In this document: positions 42,301-52,005 of the stretch, in pieces | Layout: the number at the start of each line of letters is the position of its first letter | Position numbering within the stretch: position 1 is the first letter of the stretch | DNA from: Betaproteobacteria bacterium HGW-Betaproteobacteria-16 | Lineage (GTDB): Bacteria; Pseudomonadota; Gammaproteobacteria; Burkholderiales; Burkholderiaceae_C | Reading direction: 5' to 3' | Assembly (NCBI GenBank): GCA_002840835.1 | Contig: PHCQ01000017.1 | Span: 1-64,000 of the forward strand | Length of the DNA: 64,000 bases | The notes under the pieces: generated by a model | What the model saw: only the letters and a program-made list of their open reading frames with translations | What the model was told of the DNA's origin: nothing | Databases searched by the model: none | Made by a program: the position numbers and the translations under genes

Positions 42301-42863
42301 TCGAGCGTGCGTCCCACCATGAAATCCCGCGACGCAGCGAGCAGTTCCGGGTTCTTCGTCCAGGTGTTGAGGTAGCGCCCGTCGGCACTGCCCTCGAACA
42401 GAAAGTCCGGAAAGGCATCGATGATGCCCTGCACGAAAGCAAGCGTTCGCTTCAGCTCCTGCTCAGCATCCTCCCGAGGATTGAGCTCGCCAGACACCAG
42501 CATCAGGAAGCGCTGCTTGCGCAGTGCCAGCGCCTGCAACCGAAAGTTGGTCGCCACACGAAGACCTTCCGCAGTTTCGCGCCACGACTGCCATTGGGAA
42601 AAACGCCCTGGCTGCCAGCGGGGATGGTCGGGGTCTGACCACTCGCGCCAAAGGGCGTCATCGAAGTCCTGGATGCACTCCTGCAAGACCCGCTGGCGAT
42701 CATGGCCACGCCATTTGCAGGCTGCATCGTTTGCAAACACCACCCGGCCAGCCTCGTCCGCGACCATGATCAGTGAGGCGTTGCCGCCCATCCATCCGAG
42801 GAGCAACTCCGGCACAAGGTCGGATGTCGCCTCTCTGCCGGGTTGTTCGTCCCGAGGTGTCAC
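39390..42863 (-). CDS. Hybrid sensor histidine kinase: four PAS, HisKA, HATPase, two receivers, Hpt
   Basis: The 1157-residue cytoplasmic protein has about four PAS domains in residues 1-500. The phosphoacceptor box FLAHMSHEIRTPLHAVLGMA follows, with His near 525, then N box LINLVGNALKFTQEG and G boxes DTGIGMT and FGGTGLGLSIS. A first receiver (about 770-890) is degenerate: the usual aspartate strand reads VILIECGEDN. A second (about 910-1035) is canonical, with VLVVDDNETN and IVLMDLQMPGMDG. A C-terminal Hpt has its His in LLVHKTRGSAAAL. There are no membrane helices. The start is GTG with GAGG four bases upstream. The target response regulator is not adjacent. Confidence 0.9.
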   Translation of the reverse strand: MTPRDEQPGREATSDLVPELLLGWMGGNASLIMVADEAGRVVFANDAACKWRGHDRQRVLQECIQDFDDALWREWSDPDHPRWQPGRFSQWQSWRETAEGLRVATNFRLQALALRKQRFLMLVSGELNPREDAEQELKRTLAFVQGIIDAFPDFLFEGSADGRYLNTWTKNPELLAASRDFMVGRTLDEVLSPSSAATAKAAFREADEQGLSFGKVISVDTPHGRHWYELSVSKMPMGDGEAPHFITVSRDVSARLALQEALEEKERQFRTLVENSPDLIARFDASSRCLYANPALAARAHSEPAALIGLTPAACLGNVPGNELQLRMLACLRGGESQHFEMNWTDAGDRPANHLVSLTPEFDAQHLVGSVLLVGRDIGELRAYQDRIHRLVESNIIGVLFWRADGRIEEANDAFLELLGYSRADLLSGQLHWDRLATQGKQADEALIAQGAQHAGVRGAYETELLHRDGRRVPVLVGSAMLDSEKQLRVTYVLDQTERRRAEFERRAREAAEAASRAKGEFLAHMSHEIRTPLHAVLGMAYLAERETHETSTRDRLNKITRAGRSLLNLINDILDFSKIETGLLKIESSPFDLHKLLDNVAVIMGSVVSSNAVDVVIAPPPPEVRHLVGDGFRIEQVLINLVGNALKFTQEGHVELSVRVVERAHDHVMLMFSVEDTGIGMTREQMATLFKPFTQAEASTARRFGGTGLGLSISKQLVKLMQSEIVVESTVGQGSAFRFTVELGVALGEAGRSLEEAKHRVVLIVAGNGRTGGNLVQICESLKWPVARASHGDAAHMLMTGHGAGAGADVILIECGEDNSVDTALARQLRGATPGKKPRLVAVASAREALRLEALVDDGLLDAVLVKPVTPSALQECVDRALGRGGRSLARESRGADELTSLHGMRVLVVDDNETNRELATSILASHGATAITANDGRAAVKMLKSDASLCDIVLMDLQMPGMDGMQTTAQIRQLPGYERLPIVALTASAFNEQRVAALRAGMDAVVTKPFDVSGLVRLLLRLVRGVAGGGERADESPPARPAPASAPLLVDFDAGMALWQDAEQYRHHLHRFVKEHEDEAQRADTLGNEDLILLVHKTRGSAAALVLVAVAEAANQLEAHLRSGARDPEAIARFGAEIGRTCLAIKEYLNAAGAD

Positions 42864-43040
42864 AGTGCCTCGCGTTTTGCGATGATGGGTACTTCAGTTT
42901 ACGTGAAGTTACATCCTTCTACCATGCTGGTTTTCCCAATGCATACCAAAGCACCCACTTCCGCCATGACAGGCAGGACCGGAACGGAAGCTGATTTTGG
43001 TGCCCTCGCTGGAGGGGCGCAAGGTACAAGCCGCGAACAC

Positions 43041-43072
43041 AAAAAAGGGGCAGTTCAGTTGGCCCCTTTTTT
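43041..43072. terminator. Bidirectional Rho-independent terminator downstream of pntB
   Basis: AAAAAAGGGGC pairs perfectly with GCCCCTTTTTT around a ten-base loop. On the minus strand it lies 14 bases after the pntB stop and ends the pntAB transcript. The region 42864-43040 on its other side is the hybrid kinase promoter region. Confidence 0.92.
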
Positions 43073-43086
43073 GGTTGGTCGGAGAC

Positions 43087-44505
<1,419 letters not shown>

Positions 44506-44531
44506 AGTCGTCTTTCCTTGTTCTTGTCTCT

Positions 44532-46166
44532 TTACTTGCGGAACATGGCGAGCATGCGGCGGGTCACCGAGAAGCCGCCGAACATGTTGATGGCGGTCAG
44601 CGTGATGCCGACGAAGGCCAGCCAGTGAATCAGTTCGGCCGGGCGCCCGCCGGCGGAGGGATCAGGCGGCGCGATCTGGACCAGTGCGCCGATGGCGATG
44701 ATGCTGGAGATGGCATTGGTCACGCTCATCAGCGGCGTGTGCAGCGCGGGCGTCACGTTCCACACCACCATGTAGCCGATGAAGCAGGCCAGCACGAACA
44801 CGGTGAAGTGGCCGAGAAAGGCCGCTGGCGCATAGGCGCCAATGAACCAGAACGCCAGAGCGCCCAGGCCAAAGATGATGGCCAGGTTCTTGGCGGGCAG
44901 CGGACCGGTGCTGCCATGGCCGTGCCCACCCTTTTTCTCGACCACTGGTCCCGCAGGCTTGGCCGCCGGCTTGGCAACCACGGGCAGCGGCGGCGCAGGC
45001 CAGGTGATCTCGCCGTCCTTGACCACGGTCAGTCCGCGGATGGCATCGTCCGCCATGTTGACGTTGATGACGCCGTCCTTGGTCTTGCACAGCTCCTCGG
45101 TCAGACGGAACAGGTTGGTGCCGTACAGCGTGGACGACTGGCGCGCCATGCGCGAAGCCAGATCGGTGTAGCCAACGATGGTGACGCCGTGCCGCACCAC
45201 CGCCTCACCCGGCACAGTCAGTTCGCAGTTGCCGCCCTGCTCGGCCGCCATGTCCACAATCACGCTGCCGGGCTTCATGCTCTTGACCATCTCGGCGGTG
45301 ATCAGCTTGGGCGCCGGCTTGCCCGGGATGAGCGCGGTGGTGATGATGATGTCCACCTCGCGGGCCTGCTGCGCGTACATCTCGCGCTGAGCAGCCTGGA
45401 AGCCTTCGCTCATGACCTTGGCGTAGCCGCCACCGCCCGAGCCCTCTTCTTCGTAGTCGACCTTGACGAACTCGCCGCCCAGTGAGACCACCTGGTCGGC
45501 CACTTCGGCGCGCGTGTCGTTGGCGCGCACGATGGCGCCCAGACTGGCGGCCGCGCCAATGGCGGCCAGGCCTGCCACACCGGCGCCGGCGATGAACACC
45601 TTGGCTGGCGGCACCTTGCCTGCAGCCGTGATCTGGCCATTGAAGAAACGGCCGAAAGCGTTGGCCGCCTCCACCACGGCGCGGTAGCCGCTGACGCCGG
45701 CCATGGAGGTCAGCGCGTCCATCTTCTGCGCGCGGCTGAGTGTGCGAGGCAGGGCGTCAATCGACAGTGCCGTGACTTTTTTGGCTGCCAGCTGCTGCAT
45801 CAATTCCGGGTTCTGGGCCGGCCAGATGAAGCCGATCAGTGTCTGGCCTTCGTGCATCAGCGTCACCTCGTCCGGTGTCGGTGGGCGCACCTTGAAGACG
45901 ATGTCACTGCCATTCCAGAGCTCGGCGGTCGAGCCGGCGATGCTGGCGCCGGCTTCGCGGTAGGCATCGTCAGACAGATCGGCTAGGTCGCCAGCGCCCG
46001 ACTCCACCACCACAGCAAAACCCAGTTTGACCAGTTTGCTCACCACGTCAGGCACGGTGGCCACGCGTTTTTCGCCAGGAAAGATCTCGCGCGGTACGCC
46101 AATGCGTTGCGGCGTGGGGGCTGCCGAGATGGCAGCGGCGGTTTCAGTCGATGCGCCAGAAGTCAT
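44532..46166 (-). CDS. pntA: NAD(P) transhydrogenase subunit alpha (fused alpha1-alpha2 form)
   Basis: The 544-residue product begins with a 20-residue Ala/Thr-rich extension, then [20 protein letters not shown]. The NAD(H)-binding domain has [20 protein letters not shown] and the mobile loop near [15 protein letters not shown] Pro/Ala linker leads to a C-terminal membrane domain of about four helices ending [12 protein letters not shown]. Some bacteria split this subunit in two; here it is a single chain as in E. coli. It is the first gene of the pntAB operon. Confidence 0.96.
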   Translation of the reverse strand: MTSGASTETAAAISAAPTPQRIGVPREIFPGEKRVATVPDVVSKLVKLGFAVVVESGAGDLADLSDDAYREAGASIAGSTAELWNGSDIVFKVRPPTPDEVTLMHEGQTLIGFIWPAQNPELMQQLAAKKVTALSIDALPRTLSRAQKMDALTSMAGVSGYRAVVEAANAFGRFFNGQITAAGKVPPAKVFIAGAGVAGLAAIGAAASLGAIVRANDTRAEVADQVVSLGGEFVKVDYEEEGSGGGGYAKVMSEGFQAAQREMYAQQAREVDIIITTALIPGKPAPKLITAEMVKSMKPGSVIVDMAAEQGGNCELTVPGEAVVRHGVTIVGYTDLASRMARQSSTLYGTNLFRLTEELCKTKDGVINVNMADDAIRGLTVVKDGEITWPAPPLPVVAKPAAKPAGPVVEKKGGHGHGSTGPLPAKNLAIIFGLGALAFWFIGAYAPAAFLGHFTVFVLACFIGYMVVWNVTPALHTPLMSVTNAISSIIAIGALVQIAPPDPSAGGRPAELIHWLAFVGITLTAINMFGGFSVTRRMLAMFRK

Positions 46167-46199
46167 GGGTAAGTCCTCGGTCGGTCTATCGGAAATAGG

Positions 46200-46940
46200 T
46201 CATTTGCTTTGGGACGGGGCGCCAGAGGTCAGAAGGTCTGGAACTGGCAATTTGCCCCGAATACTGTAGACGCTGTCTGTTACGGCCTTTTGCAGCAGAC
46301 GTCCCCACTGCACGCTGGCGGGCGTGACACCAGCAGGCAGCGGTTCTGCTGCTTGCCCGGTTGCGTCAGTGAGCGTCGGTAGGGCTTCGGGAGCCACCAG
46401 CGCCGTGACATCGAGGAAGGCACCGGTGTTGGCATATTGCTTCGCCGCCATCAGGTGCATGCTCGGCGCCAGCTTCCAGCTCGTGACGTCCAGCGCACTC
46501 TGCATCTGCCGGAAATAGGTCACCGGGTCGCCCACGGCACCCGGCGCTGATACGTACAGGCAACGGAATGATCTGGCGGCCGGGCTGGGGGGATCGCCCT
46601 CGGCGAAGGTGCCAGCCGGACCTTCACAGCGCGCATCGGGAAAGCGCACGCCCGAGAAGCGCCCCTTGCCTGTGACGTTGGCTCTCACGATGAAGACCGC
46701 GTCGATGGTTTGATCAGGCGCTCGACGCAACAGAACCCTGGTTTCGGTTTGCTGCCGATGCGTCAGGCCGATTCCCGAAATGGCATTGCCTTGATCGGGC
46801 ACGGCATGGCTCTGCCAGCCCTCCCCAGGCAACTGGATATCGACGCGACCGACCGACACCACCTCAGTGGCTTGCACAGTCCCGCCCAATGCAAGCAGCA
46901 GCCAGGTCAAGGTGGCTGCTGCGCTCAGTTTTGTTGTCAT
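46200..46940 (-). CDS. Exported protein of unknown function
   Basis: I do not recognise this family. The 246-residue product has a signal peptide (TLTWLLLALGGTVQA) and a mature chain of about 220 residues with beta-rich patterns (VDIQLPGEGWQSHAVPD, RVLLRRAPDQTIDAVFIVRA) and two cysteines, in DARCEGP and FRCLYVS, that may form a disulfide. It lies 33 bases from the pntA start on the same strand, so it is upstream of, and perhaps cotranscribed with, pntAB. No catalytic motif is visible. Confidence 0.75.
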   Translation of the reverse strand: MTTKLSAAATLTWLLLALGGTVQATEVVSVGRVDIQLPGEGWQSHAVPDQGNAISGIGLTHRQQTETRVLLRRAPDQTIDAVFIVRANVTGKGRFSGVRFPDARCEGPAGTFAEGDPPSPAARSFRCLYVSAPGAVGDPVTYFRQMQSALDVTSWKLAPSMHLMAAKQYANTGAFLDVTALVAPEALPTLTDATGQAAEPLPAGVTPASVQWGRLLQKAVTDSVYSIRGKLPVPDLLTSGAPSQSK

Positions 46941-47181
46941 TGGCGTCCCTCCGCCCCTGGTGAACAGCTCATGGCTTCCAGTAGCTCAGTCATTGGTTGT
47001 CATTTGCGACCGAGCTTAACCGAAGGCGCCTGGTTGCCTGACCCACAAAAACCCTTTGTCATTCAAGCCCTTACTTGATGCCTGTCCCTGCTCGCGTCGC
47101 CGGTCATGAACGGCGCTTTCCACCATGCAACACGGGTTTTCGACGGAATCCGCCTGCAACGACACACCACATAATGCCCGC

Positions 47182-47667
47182 ATGGACACCCGATGGAAAC
47201 CCAGTGTGACGGTGGCCGCCGTCATCGAACGCAACGGCCGCTACCTGCTGATCGAAGAACACACGCCTGAGGGCCTGCGTCTGAACAACCCGGCCGGCCA
47301 CCTGGACCCGGGGGAAGGACCCGAACAGGGTGTGGCGCGCGAGGCGCTGGAAGAGACCGCCCACACTTTCACCCCCACCGCACTGGTGGGCGTGTACCTC
47401 TCGCGCTTTCAGCGCGAGGCCACGGGCGAAGACATCACCTACCTGCGTTTTGCCTACTGCGGCACAGTGGGTGGTCAAGTGCCGGGCCAGGCGCTGGACA
47501 CCGGCATCGTGCGCACGCTGTGGATGACGCCTGAAGAAATACGTGCCAGCACGGAAAGGCACAGAAGCCCGCTGGTGTTGCGCTGCATCGAAGACCACCT
47601 GGCGGGCATTCGCTATCCCATGGACCTGGTCGTCACCGACCCCTCCGTGGGGCGGCCACCGGCCTGA
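47182..47667 (+). CDS. Nudix hydrolase, NudJ-like phosphatase
   Basis: The 161-residue protein starts MDTRWKPSVTVAAVIERNGR and carries a full Nudix box, GHLDPGEGPEQGVAREALEE, with the metal-binding REALEE. The segment LIEEHTPEGLRLNNPAGHLD is typical of NudJ, which hydrolyses nucleoside and thiamine pyrophosphates; in Burkholderiales this gene usually precedes mnmA, which here lies about 10 kb away. An upstream in-frame ATG would add 19 unlike residues and is not preferred. Confidence 0.9.
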   Translation: MDTRWKPSVTVAAVIERNGRYLLIEEHTPEGLRLNNPAGHLDPGEGPEQGVAREALEETAHTFTPTALVGVYLSRFQREATGEDITYLRFAYCGTVGGQVPGQALDTGIVRTLWMTPEEIRASTERHRSPLVLRCIEDHLAGIRYPMDLVVTDPSVGRPPA

Positions 47668-47742
47668 GACCGCTCGCCGCTTGGCTGCGATCAGGCGGCT
47701 GGCTATCATGCAGGGCCTGTCCGATATTGGGCGCTGCCAACC

Positions 47743-48243
47743 GTGGAATCCCCCGCCAACCGAACGTTGCTGACACCTGAGCACCTCGCCATGATCGAGC
47801 GCGGGGTGTCGGTGATCGTCAGCTCCTGCGACCCCGACCTCACGCCCAGCGTGATGCGCGCGGTGGGCAGCCGGGTGGCTGATGACGGGCGGCTCATCAC
47901 CGTGTACATGTGCCGCAGCCAGTCGGCCCAGTTGCTGAGAGACGTGGCCCATAGCGCCCGGCTGGCTGCCGTGTTCAGCCAGCCCAGCACCCACCGCACC
48001 GTGCAGCTCAAGACCCGCTCCGCGCGGCTGCGCGAAGCCACCGATGACGACGATCCGGCCCTGCAACACTATCTGCAGGGCATGGAACGCGAGCTCACCA
48101 GCATCGGCTTTGCCGCCGTGTATGCGCGCGCCATGCTGGCCTACCGGCTGGACGACGTCGTGGCCATCGAGTTTGTGCCCGAGCTGGCCTTTGACCAGAC
48201 GCCCGGCCCCAGGGCAGGCCAGCCCATCACGGGAATCACATGA
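47743..48243 (+). CDS. PPOX-fold (pyridoxamine 5'-phosphate oxidase-like) protein
   Basis: The 166-residue product (MESPANRTLLTPEHLAMIER) shows a split beta-barrel FMN-binding pattern: VSVIVSSCDPDLTPSVMRAV, ITVYMCRSQSAQLLRDVAHS and RLAAVFSQPSTHRTVQLK. The start is GTG at 47743. It may bind FMN, F420 or heme; the cofactor is not decided by sequence. Its last four bases overlap the start of a second, larger PPOX gene (ATGA), implying coupled translation and a shared complex or pathway. Confidence 0.75.
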   Translation: MESPANRTLLTPEHLAMIERGVSVIVSSCDPDLTPSVMRAVGSRVADDGRLITVYMCRSQSAQLLRDVAHSARLAAVFSQPSTHRTVQLKTRSARLREATDDDDPALQHYLQGMERELTSIGFAAVYARAMLAYRLDDVVAIEFVPELAFDQTPGPRAGQPITGIT

Positions 48244-49610
48244 CGACCCTGCCCCCGCTGCCTCTGGTGGATCTGGGTGAGGTGCGGCCCTGCCTGGAAG
48301 GCGCCATTCCGGCCATGATGGCCACCTGCGGGGCCGACGGCACGCCCAACGTGGCCTACATTTCGCAGGTGTATTACGTGGACGAAGGCCATGTGTCGCT
48401 GTCGTTCCAGTTCTTCAACAAGACGCGGCAGAACCTGCTGGCCAACCCGCGCTCCACGCTGTTGCTGCTCAACCCGCTCAACGCGGTGTTCTACCGGTTG
48501 CACCTGCGCTACCTGCGCACCGAAGACGCCGGACCGGTGTTCGAGAGCATGAAGGCACAGCTGGCCGGCATTGCCTCGCACACCGGCATGGCCGACGTGT
48601 TCCGCCTGCGCGGGTCGGACATCCACGAGGTGATCGAGGTCGAGCGGCTGCCGCAGGAGCCGCTGCCTGAGGCCCTGCCGGCGCCACCGCCCCGCCCCAA
48701 TTTTCTCGCGGTGTTGCGCCGCGGCAGTGTGCGTCTCTCGGCCGCCCGCAGCCTGGGCGCCGCACTCGAAGCCACGCTGGACACCCTGGAGCAAGACCTT
48801 GGTGTTCGTCACGCCATGGTGCTGATCCTGGACACCGCCACGCAGCGTCTCTACACCGTGGCGAGCCGAGGCTACGAAACCTCGGGCGTGGGCTCCGAGA
48901 TCGCCCTGGGCGACGGCGTCATCGGTGTGGCGGCGCGCGAATGCACACCCGTGCGCATCATGCACATGACCAGCGCCTACCTCTACAGCTGCGCCATGCG
49001 CAACAGCCTGGGCGATGCGCACCCGCAAAGCACCGACATCCCCTACCCCGGACTGCCCGAACCGCACAGCCAGCTGGCCGTCCCCCTGCAATCGGCGGGG
49101 CGGGTGGTGGGCGTGCTGTTCGTCGAGAGCCCGCTGGACATGCAGTTCAGCTTCGAGGACGAGGATCTGCTGGTGGCGCTGGGGGGTCAGCTGGGCGCGG
49201 CCATCGACCTGATGCACGAGGCAGAAACGCCCTGCACCGATGGCGAAGTGGAAACCACGGCAGCCGGGTCACCCCCGGTGATGACAGGCCCGCCGATGCG
49301 CGTGCGCCACTACCGCAGCAACGACAGCGTTTTCATCAACAACGCCTACCTGATCAAGGGCGTGGCCGGCGCCATCCTCTGGAAGCTGCTCCGCGACAGC
49401 CAGCAAGGTCGCCACGACTTCACCAACCGCGAACTGCGGCTGGACAGCTCGCTGCGCCTGCCCGATGTGGCCGACAACCTCGAAGCCCGCCTGCTGCTGC
49501 TGCACCGCCGGCTGGGCGAGCAGTGCCCGCAGTTGCGCATCCTGAAGACCGGGCGCGGCTGCTTTCGTTTTGAGGCCAGCGGCCCGGTCGAGCTGGAAGA
49601 GGTGGTTTAG
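48240..49610 (+). CDS. PPOX-GAF fusion protein with winged-helix-like C-terminus
   Basis: The 456-residue protein has a PPOX domain at about 10-140 (AIPAMMATCGADGTPNVAYI, VSLSFQFFNKTRQNLLANPR), a GAF domain at about 175-325 (LGVRHAMVLILDTATQRLYT, LGDGVIGVAARECTPVRI, FEDEDLLVALGGQLGAAIDL) and a C-terminal module at about 350-450 (SNDSVFINNAYLIKGVAGAI, then RLLLLHRRLGEQCPQLRILK) that looks like the helical DNA-binding tail of some GAF regulators. It would couple flavin or heme chemistry to sensing. It overlaps the upstream PPOX gene by four bases, and its stop overlaps that of the convergent hemerythrin gene. Confidence 0.75.
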   Translation: MTTLPPLPLVDLGEVRPCLEGAIPAMMATCGADGTPNVAYISQVYYVDEGHVSLSFQFFNKTRQNLLANPRSTLLLLNPLNAVFYRLHLRYLRTEDAGPVFESMKAQLAGIASHTGMADVFRLRGSDIHEVIEVERLPQEPLPEALPAPPPRPNFLAVLRRGSVRLSAARSLGAALEATLDTLEQDLGVRHAMVLILDTATQRLYTVASRGYETSGVGSEIALGDGVIGVAARECTPVRIMHMTSAYLYSCAMRNSLGDAHPQSTDIPYPGLPEPHSQLAVPLQSAGRVVGVLFVESPLDMQFSFEDEDLLVALGGQLGAAIDLMHEAETPCTDGEVETTAAGSPPVMTGPPMRVRHYRSNDSVFINNAYLIKGVAGAILWKLLRDSQQGRHDFTNRELRLDSSLRLPDVADNLEARLLLLHRRLGEQCPQLRILKTGRGCFRFEASGPVELEEVV

Positions 49611-50347
49611 GCCACCAGACCGGGCTCGGGCGACAGACCCAGACCACGCGCGAGCTTGGCCCAATCGTGCGAGTTGAGCTGACCCTTGACGCCGGTCAGC
49701 AACCCTTCAAACACGGGCGCCGGTGCGCCAGCACGCATGGCCTGCATCACACCCAGGCGCTCGGGTGCGTTGAGCTGCGGCAGCATCCAGCGCATCACCA
49801 GCATCATTTCGGCCGGCGGTACCGTGGCCAGCAAGGCGTCGTGAAAGCCGATCAACTCCGCATCGCTGTAGGAAGCCCACAGTGCGCTGTTGTGTACCGT
49901 TTCTTCGACATGCATGTGCTGGAAGTTGTCAGCCACGAACAAGGCCAGCGCCAGGTACAGCGCCTGCAGCGCGGGCTCGCGCTCAGCGGCCTCCTGCGCA
50001 ACCAGGGCCCGGGCGGCATCGCGCAGGTGGGTGATGTGGCGCAGATGCTGTTCATGCTCCTGGGCCACTGGCTGAGCAACACCGGGGCAGCGCGCTTCAA
50101 GCGCAGGGTGAACGAAGTTGTTCTCGTGAGCGACATGGCTGGCGCACAGCGCCATGAGTTCCTCCACCTGGGCAGCGGCGTGGCTCACATCGGCATCATC
50201 CGTCGGGTCGGCACGGCCAACCGCGATCAGTGTGTCGGCCATGAAGGCGCGCAATGCCTTGTGGATGCCTGCGTACAGGTTGAAGCGGCCCATGCCGGTG
50301 CGGGCAGCAGCGGCCACCTGGGCCATTTCGATTGCGTGGGATTGCAT
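49607..50347 (-). CDS. Hemerythrin HHE domain protein
   Basis: The 246-residue helical protein carries hemerythrin-like iron ligands: an N-terminal His in NLYAGIHKALRAFMADTL, HVAHENNFVHPALEAR (HxxxE-type), EHEQHLRHITHLRD and NFQHMHVEETVHN. Such proteins bind O2, NO or iron. The ATG at 50347 has GGA nearby; an upstream ATG would add MGCCGHHKSK and 9 more residues without a ribosome site, though its Cys-Cys-His-His content is curious. Placement opposite a PPOX-GAF regulator suggests a joint nitrosative or oxygen response, which is inference. Confidence 0.85.
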   Translation of the reverse strand: MQSHAIEMAQVAAAARTGMGRFNLYAGIHKALRAFMADTLIAVGRADPTDDADVSHAAAQVEELMALCASHVAHENNFVHPALEARCPGVAQPVAQEHEQHLRHITHLRDAARALVAQEAAEREPALQALYLALALFVADNFQHMHVEETVHNSALWASYSDAELIGFHDALLATVPPAEMMLVMRWMLPQLNAPERLGVMQAMRAGAPAPVFEGLLTGVKGQLNSHDWAKLARGLGLSPEPGLVA

Positions 50348-50463
50348 GTGGATTCCTTTGACGGGCTGAGCCCGCTTTGACTTGTGATGACCGCAACACC
50401 CCATGTGCTGCGAGTCATGGAAAACAAGTCTAGGAATCCGGCGCGCGGCGCGCTGCTAAATAG

Positions 50464-50495
50464 CGCTTAAAGGAATCGTAAAAAAACCTTAAGCG
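50464..50495. promoter_or_regulatory. Inverted repeat in the hemerythrin upstream region
   Basis: CGCTTAA(A)GG and CCTTAAGCG flank an A-rich 13-base spacer. It lies about 117-148 bases upstream of the hemerythrin start and 19 bases beyond the arfB stop, so it could be an operator for the hemerythrin gene or part of an arfB 3' hairpin. Confidence 0.35.
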
Positions 50496-50513
50496 AAACG
50501 GCAGGAGGTGATT

Positions 50514-50918
50514 TCAGTCGATTCCGCGCACCCGGCCGCGCAACTGCTTGACCGTCGAGCGCGTGGCCTTGCCTTCGAGCCGGCGCTGCTTCGAACCAAA
50601 GGTGGGTTTGGTGGGCTTGCGCGCCTTGGGCAAGGTGGCCACGCTGTCCACCAGCGCCTGCAGCCGCTCCAGCGCCTCGGCCTTGTTCTGTTCCAGACTG
50701 CGACTGGTCTGGGCCTTGATCACCACCACGCCTTCGGTGGTGATGCGGTGGTCGCTCAGGGCCAGCAGGCGTTCCTTGATCGCGTCGGGCAGGCTTGAAG
50801 CGTGCACAGCAAATCGCAGATGCACCGCGTTCGACACCTTGTTCACGTTCTGGCCACCGGCCCCCTGGGCACGGATGGCGGTGAAGGCCACTTCGTTCGG
50901 ATCGACTCGCGCAGACAT
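50514..50918 (-). CDS. arfB: Alternative ribosome-rescue factor ArfB (peptidyl-tRNA hydrolase)
   Basis: The 134-residue protein has the catalytic GGQ in RAQGAGGQNVNKVSNAVHLR and the basic, disordered tail (LPKARKPTKPTFGSKQRRLE and on) that enters the empty mRNA channel of stalled ribosomes. Length and layout match E. coli YaeJ. The start at 50918 (MSARVDPNEVAF) is the one that fits the family; the longer frame adds unlike residues. It stands alone on the minus strand. Confidence 0.93.
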   Translation of the reverse strand: MSARVDPNEVAFTAIRAQGAGGQNVNKVSNAVHLRFAVHASSLPDAIKERLLALSDHRITTEGVVVIKAQTSRSLEQNKAEALERLQALVDSVATLPKARKPTKPTFGSKQRRLEGKATRSTVKQLRGRVRGID

Positions 50919-51014
50919 GCGCTCAGTGTGCCACGCGGGTCGATGCCAGCCGGCGCGCCGTCGGTGGGTCGATGGTGTGAACCTGCTGCACAAGCCAGAC
51001 CATGGAAGCTGTGC

Positions 51015-51872
51015 TCATCCCTGCGCTGCTGGTTTGCGCCAGAGCAGCATCAAGGCCAGCAGGGCCGACGCGATCATGAGAAACAGACTGATGGCGTTGA
51101 GCACTGGCGTGGCGCCTTCGCGCATGCGGCCGTACATGAGCACGGTCAGCGGCGGGTCGGAGCCCACCAGCATGAGCGTGGTGTTGAAGTTCTCGAACGA
51201 CATCAGAAAAGCCATGGCCGCCGCGCCGAACATGCTGGGCCGCAAATAGGGCAGCGTGATGGTCCACAGCACCGCGGGCCGGCTGGCGCCCAGGTTGTAG
51301 GCCGCTTCCTCCAGCGTGCGGTCGAAGCGACGCAAGCTGGCCGAGATGGTGAGCGTGGCGATGGTGACGATGTAGCAGAACTGCCCCAGGATCACCAGCG
51401 GCAAACCGGGGCGCAGGAAGTCGAGCTCCAGGCCCCAGGTTTCGTCGGCAAAGTTGGCGATGCGGCTGGCGAAGGCGAGGATGGAGATGCCCAGGATCAC
51501 GCCGGGAATCACCAATGGCAGCATGGTCAGCAGCGCGATGGCGTTCTTGCCGGGGAACTCAAACCGCTCCAGCAAAAAGGCGTTGCAGGTACCCACACCC
51601 ACCGAGAGCACCGTGACCCACAAGGCCACCCAGGCGCTGGTGCCCAGGCTGCGAAGCAGTTCACCATCGGCCAGCAGGCCGGTGCGCTCATCGGTGTCCG
51701 CGGTGAACCAGTCAAGCGTGAAACCCATCCAGGGCGGCGTGGGGTAGGCCGCGTCGTTGAACGCGAACACCGCCACCACCAGCAGTGGCACGAACAGGAA
51801 CACGAAAAACGCGGCCACGAAAGCGCCCAGGCCGAAGCGCTGCGAGGCGGGGCGGGGCAGGCTCGGAATCAT
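51015..51872 (-). CDS. potC: Polyamine ABC transporter permease, PotC type
   Basis: The 285-residue permease has six predicted helices and the cytoplasmic EAA loop EEAAYNLGASRPAVLWTITL for contact with the ATPase. It begins MIPSLPRPASQRFGLGAFVA. It is the last gene of the potD-potA-potB-potC operon on the minus strand and is separated from potB by repeat copy F. Spermidine/putrescine is the likely cargo, judged from the receptor and from the polyamine synthesis genes next door, but related opine or amino-compound systems cannot be excluded. Confidence 0.85.
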   Translation of the reverse strand: MIPSLPRPASQRFGLGAFVAAFFVFLFVPLLVVAVFAFNDAAYPTPPWMGFTLDWFTADTDERTGLLADGELLRSLGTSAWVALWVTVLSVGVGTCNAFLLERFEFPGKNAIALLTMLPLVIPGVILGISILAFASRIANFADETWGLELDFLRPGLPLVILGQFCYIVTIATLTISASLRRFDRTLEEAAYNLGASRPAVLWTITLPYLRPSMFGAAAMAFLMSFENFNTTLMLVGSDPPLTVLMYGRMREGATPVLNAISLFLMIASALLALMLLWRKPAAQG

Positions 51873-51911
51873 GGGCAGAGCGCCTCATATGGCCGCGTGC
51901 ACGAGCGCCAT

Positions 51912-52005
51912 CCAGGAACGCCGTGGAACTGGCTTTGCCAGGCCACAGGCGTTGCCCCCTTGAGGGGGGATGCGGCTACGCGCAGCGAGCGAGCGACGGG
52001 GGTAG
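51912..52005 (+). repeat. Dispersed hairpin-rich intergenic repeat, copy F
   Basis: The copy lies between potB and potC, inside the operon, and its G-rich end touches the potB stop (52006-52008). The core has the variant GAACTGGCTTTGCCAGGCC, in which both arms changed together and pairing is kept, as also in copy A. Confidence 0.8.
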
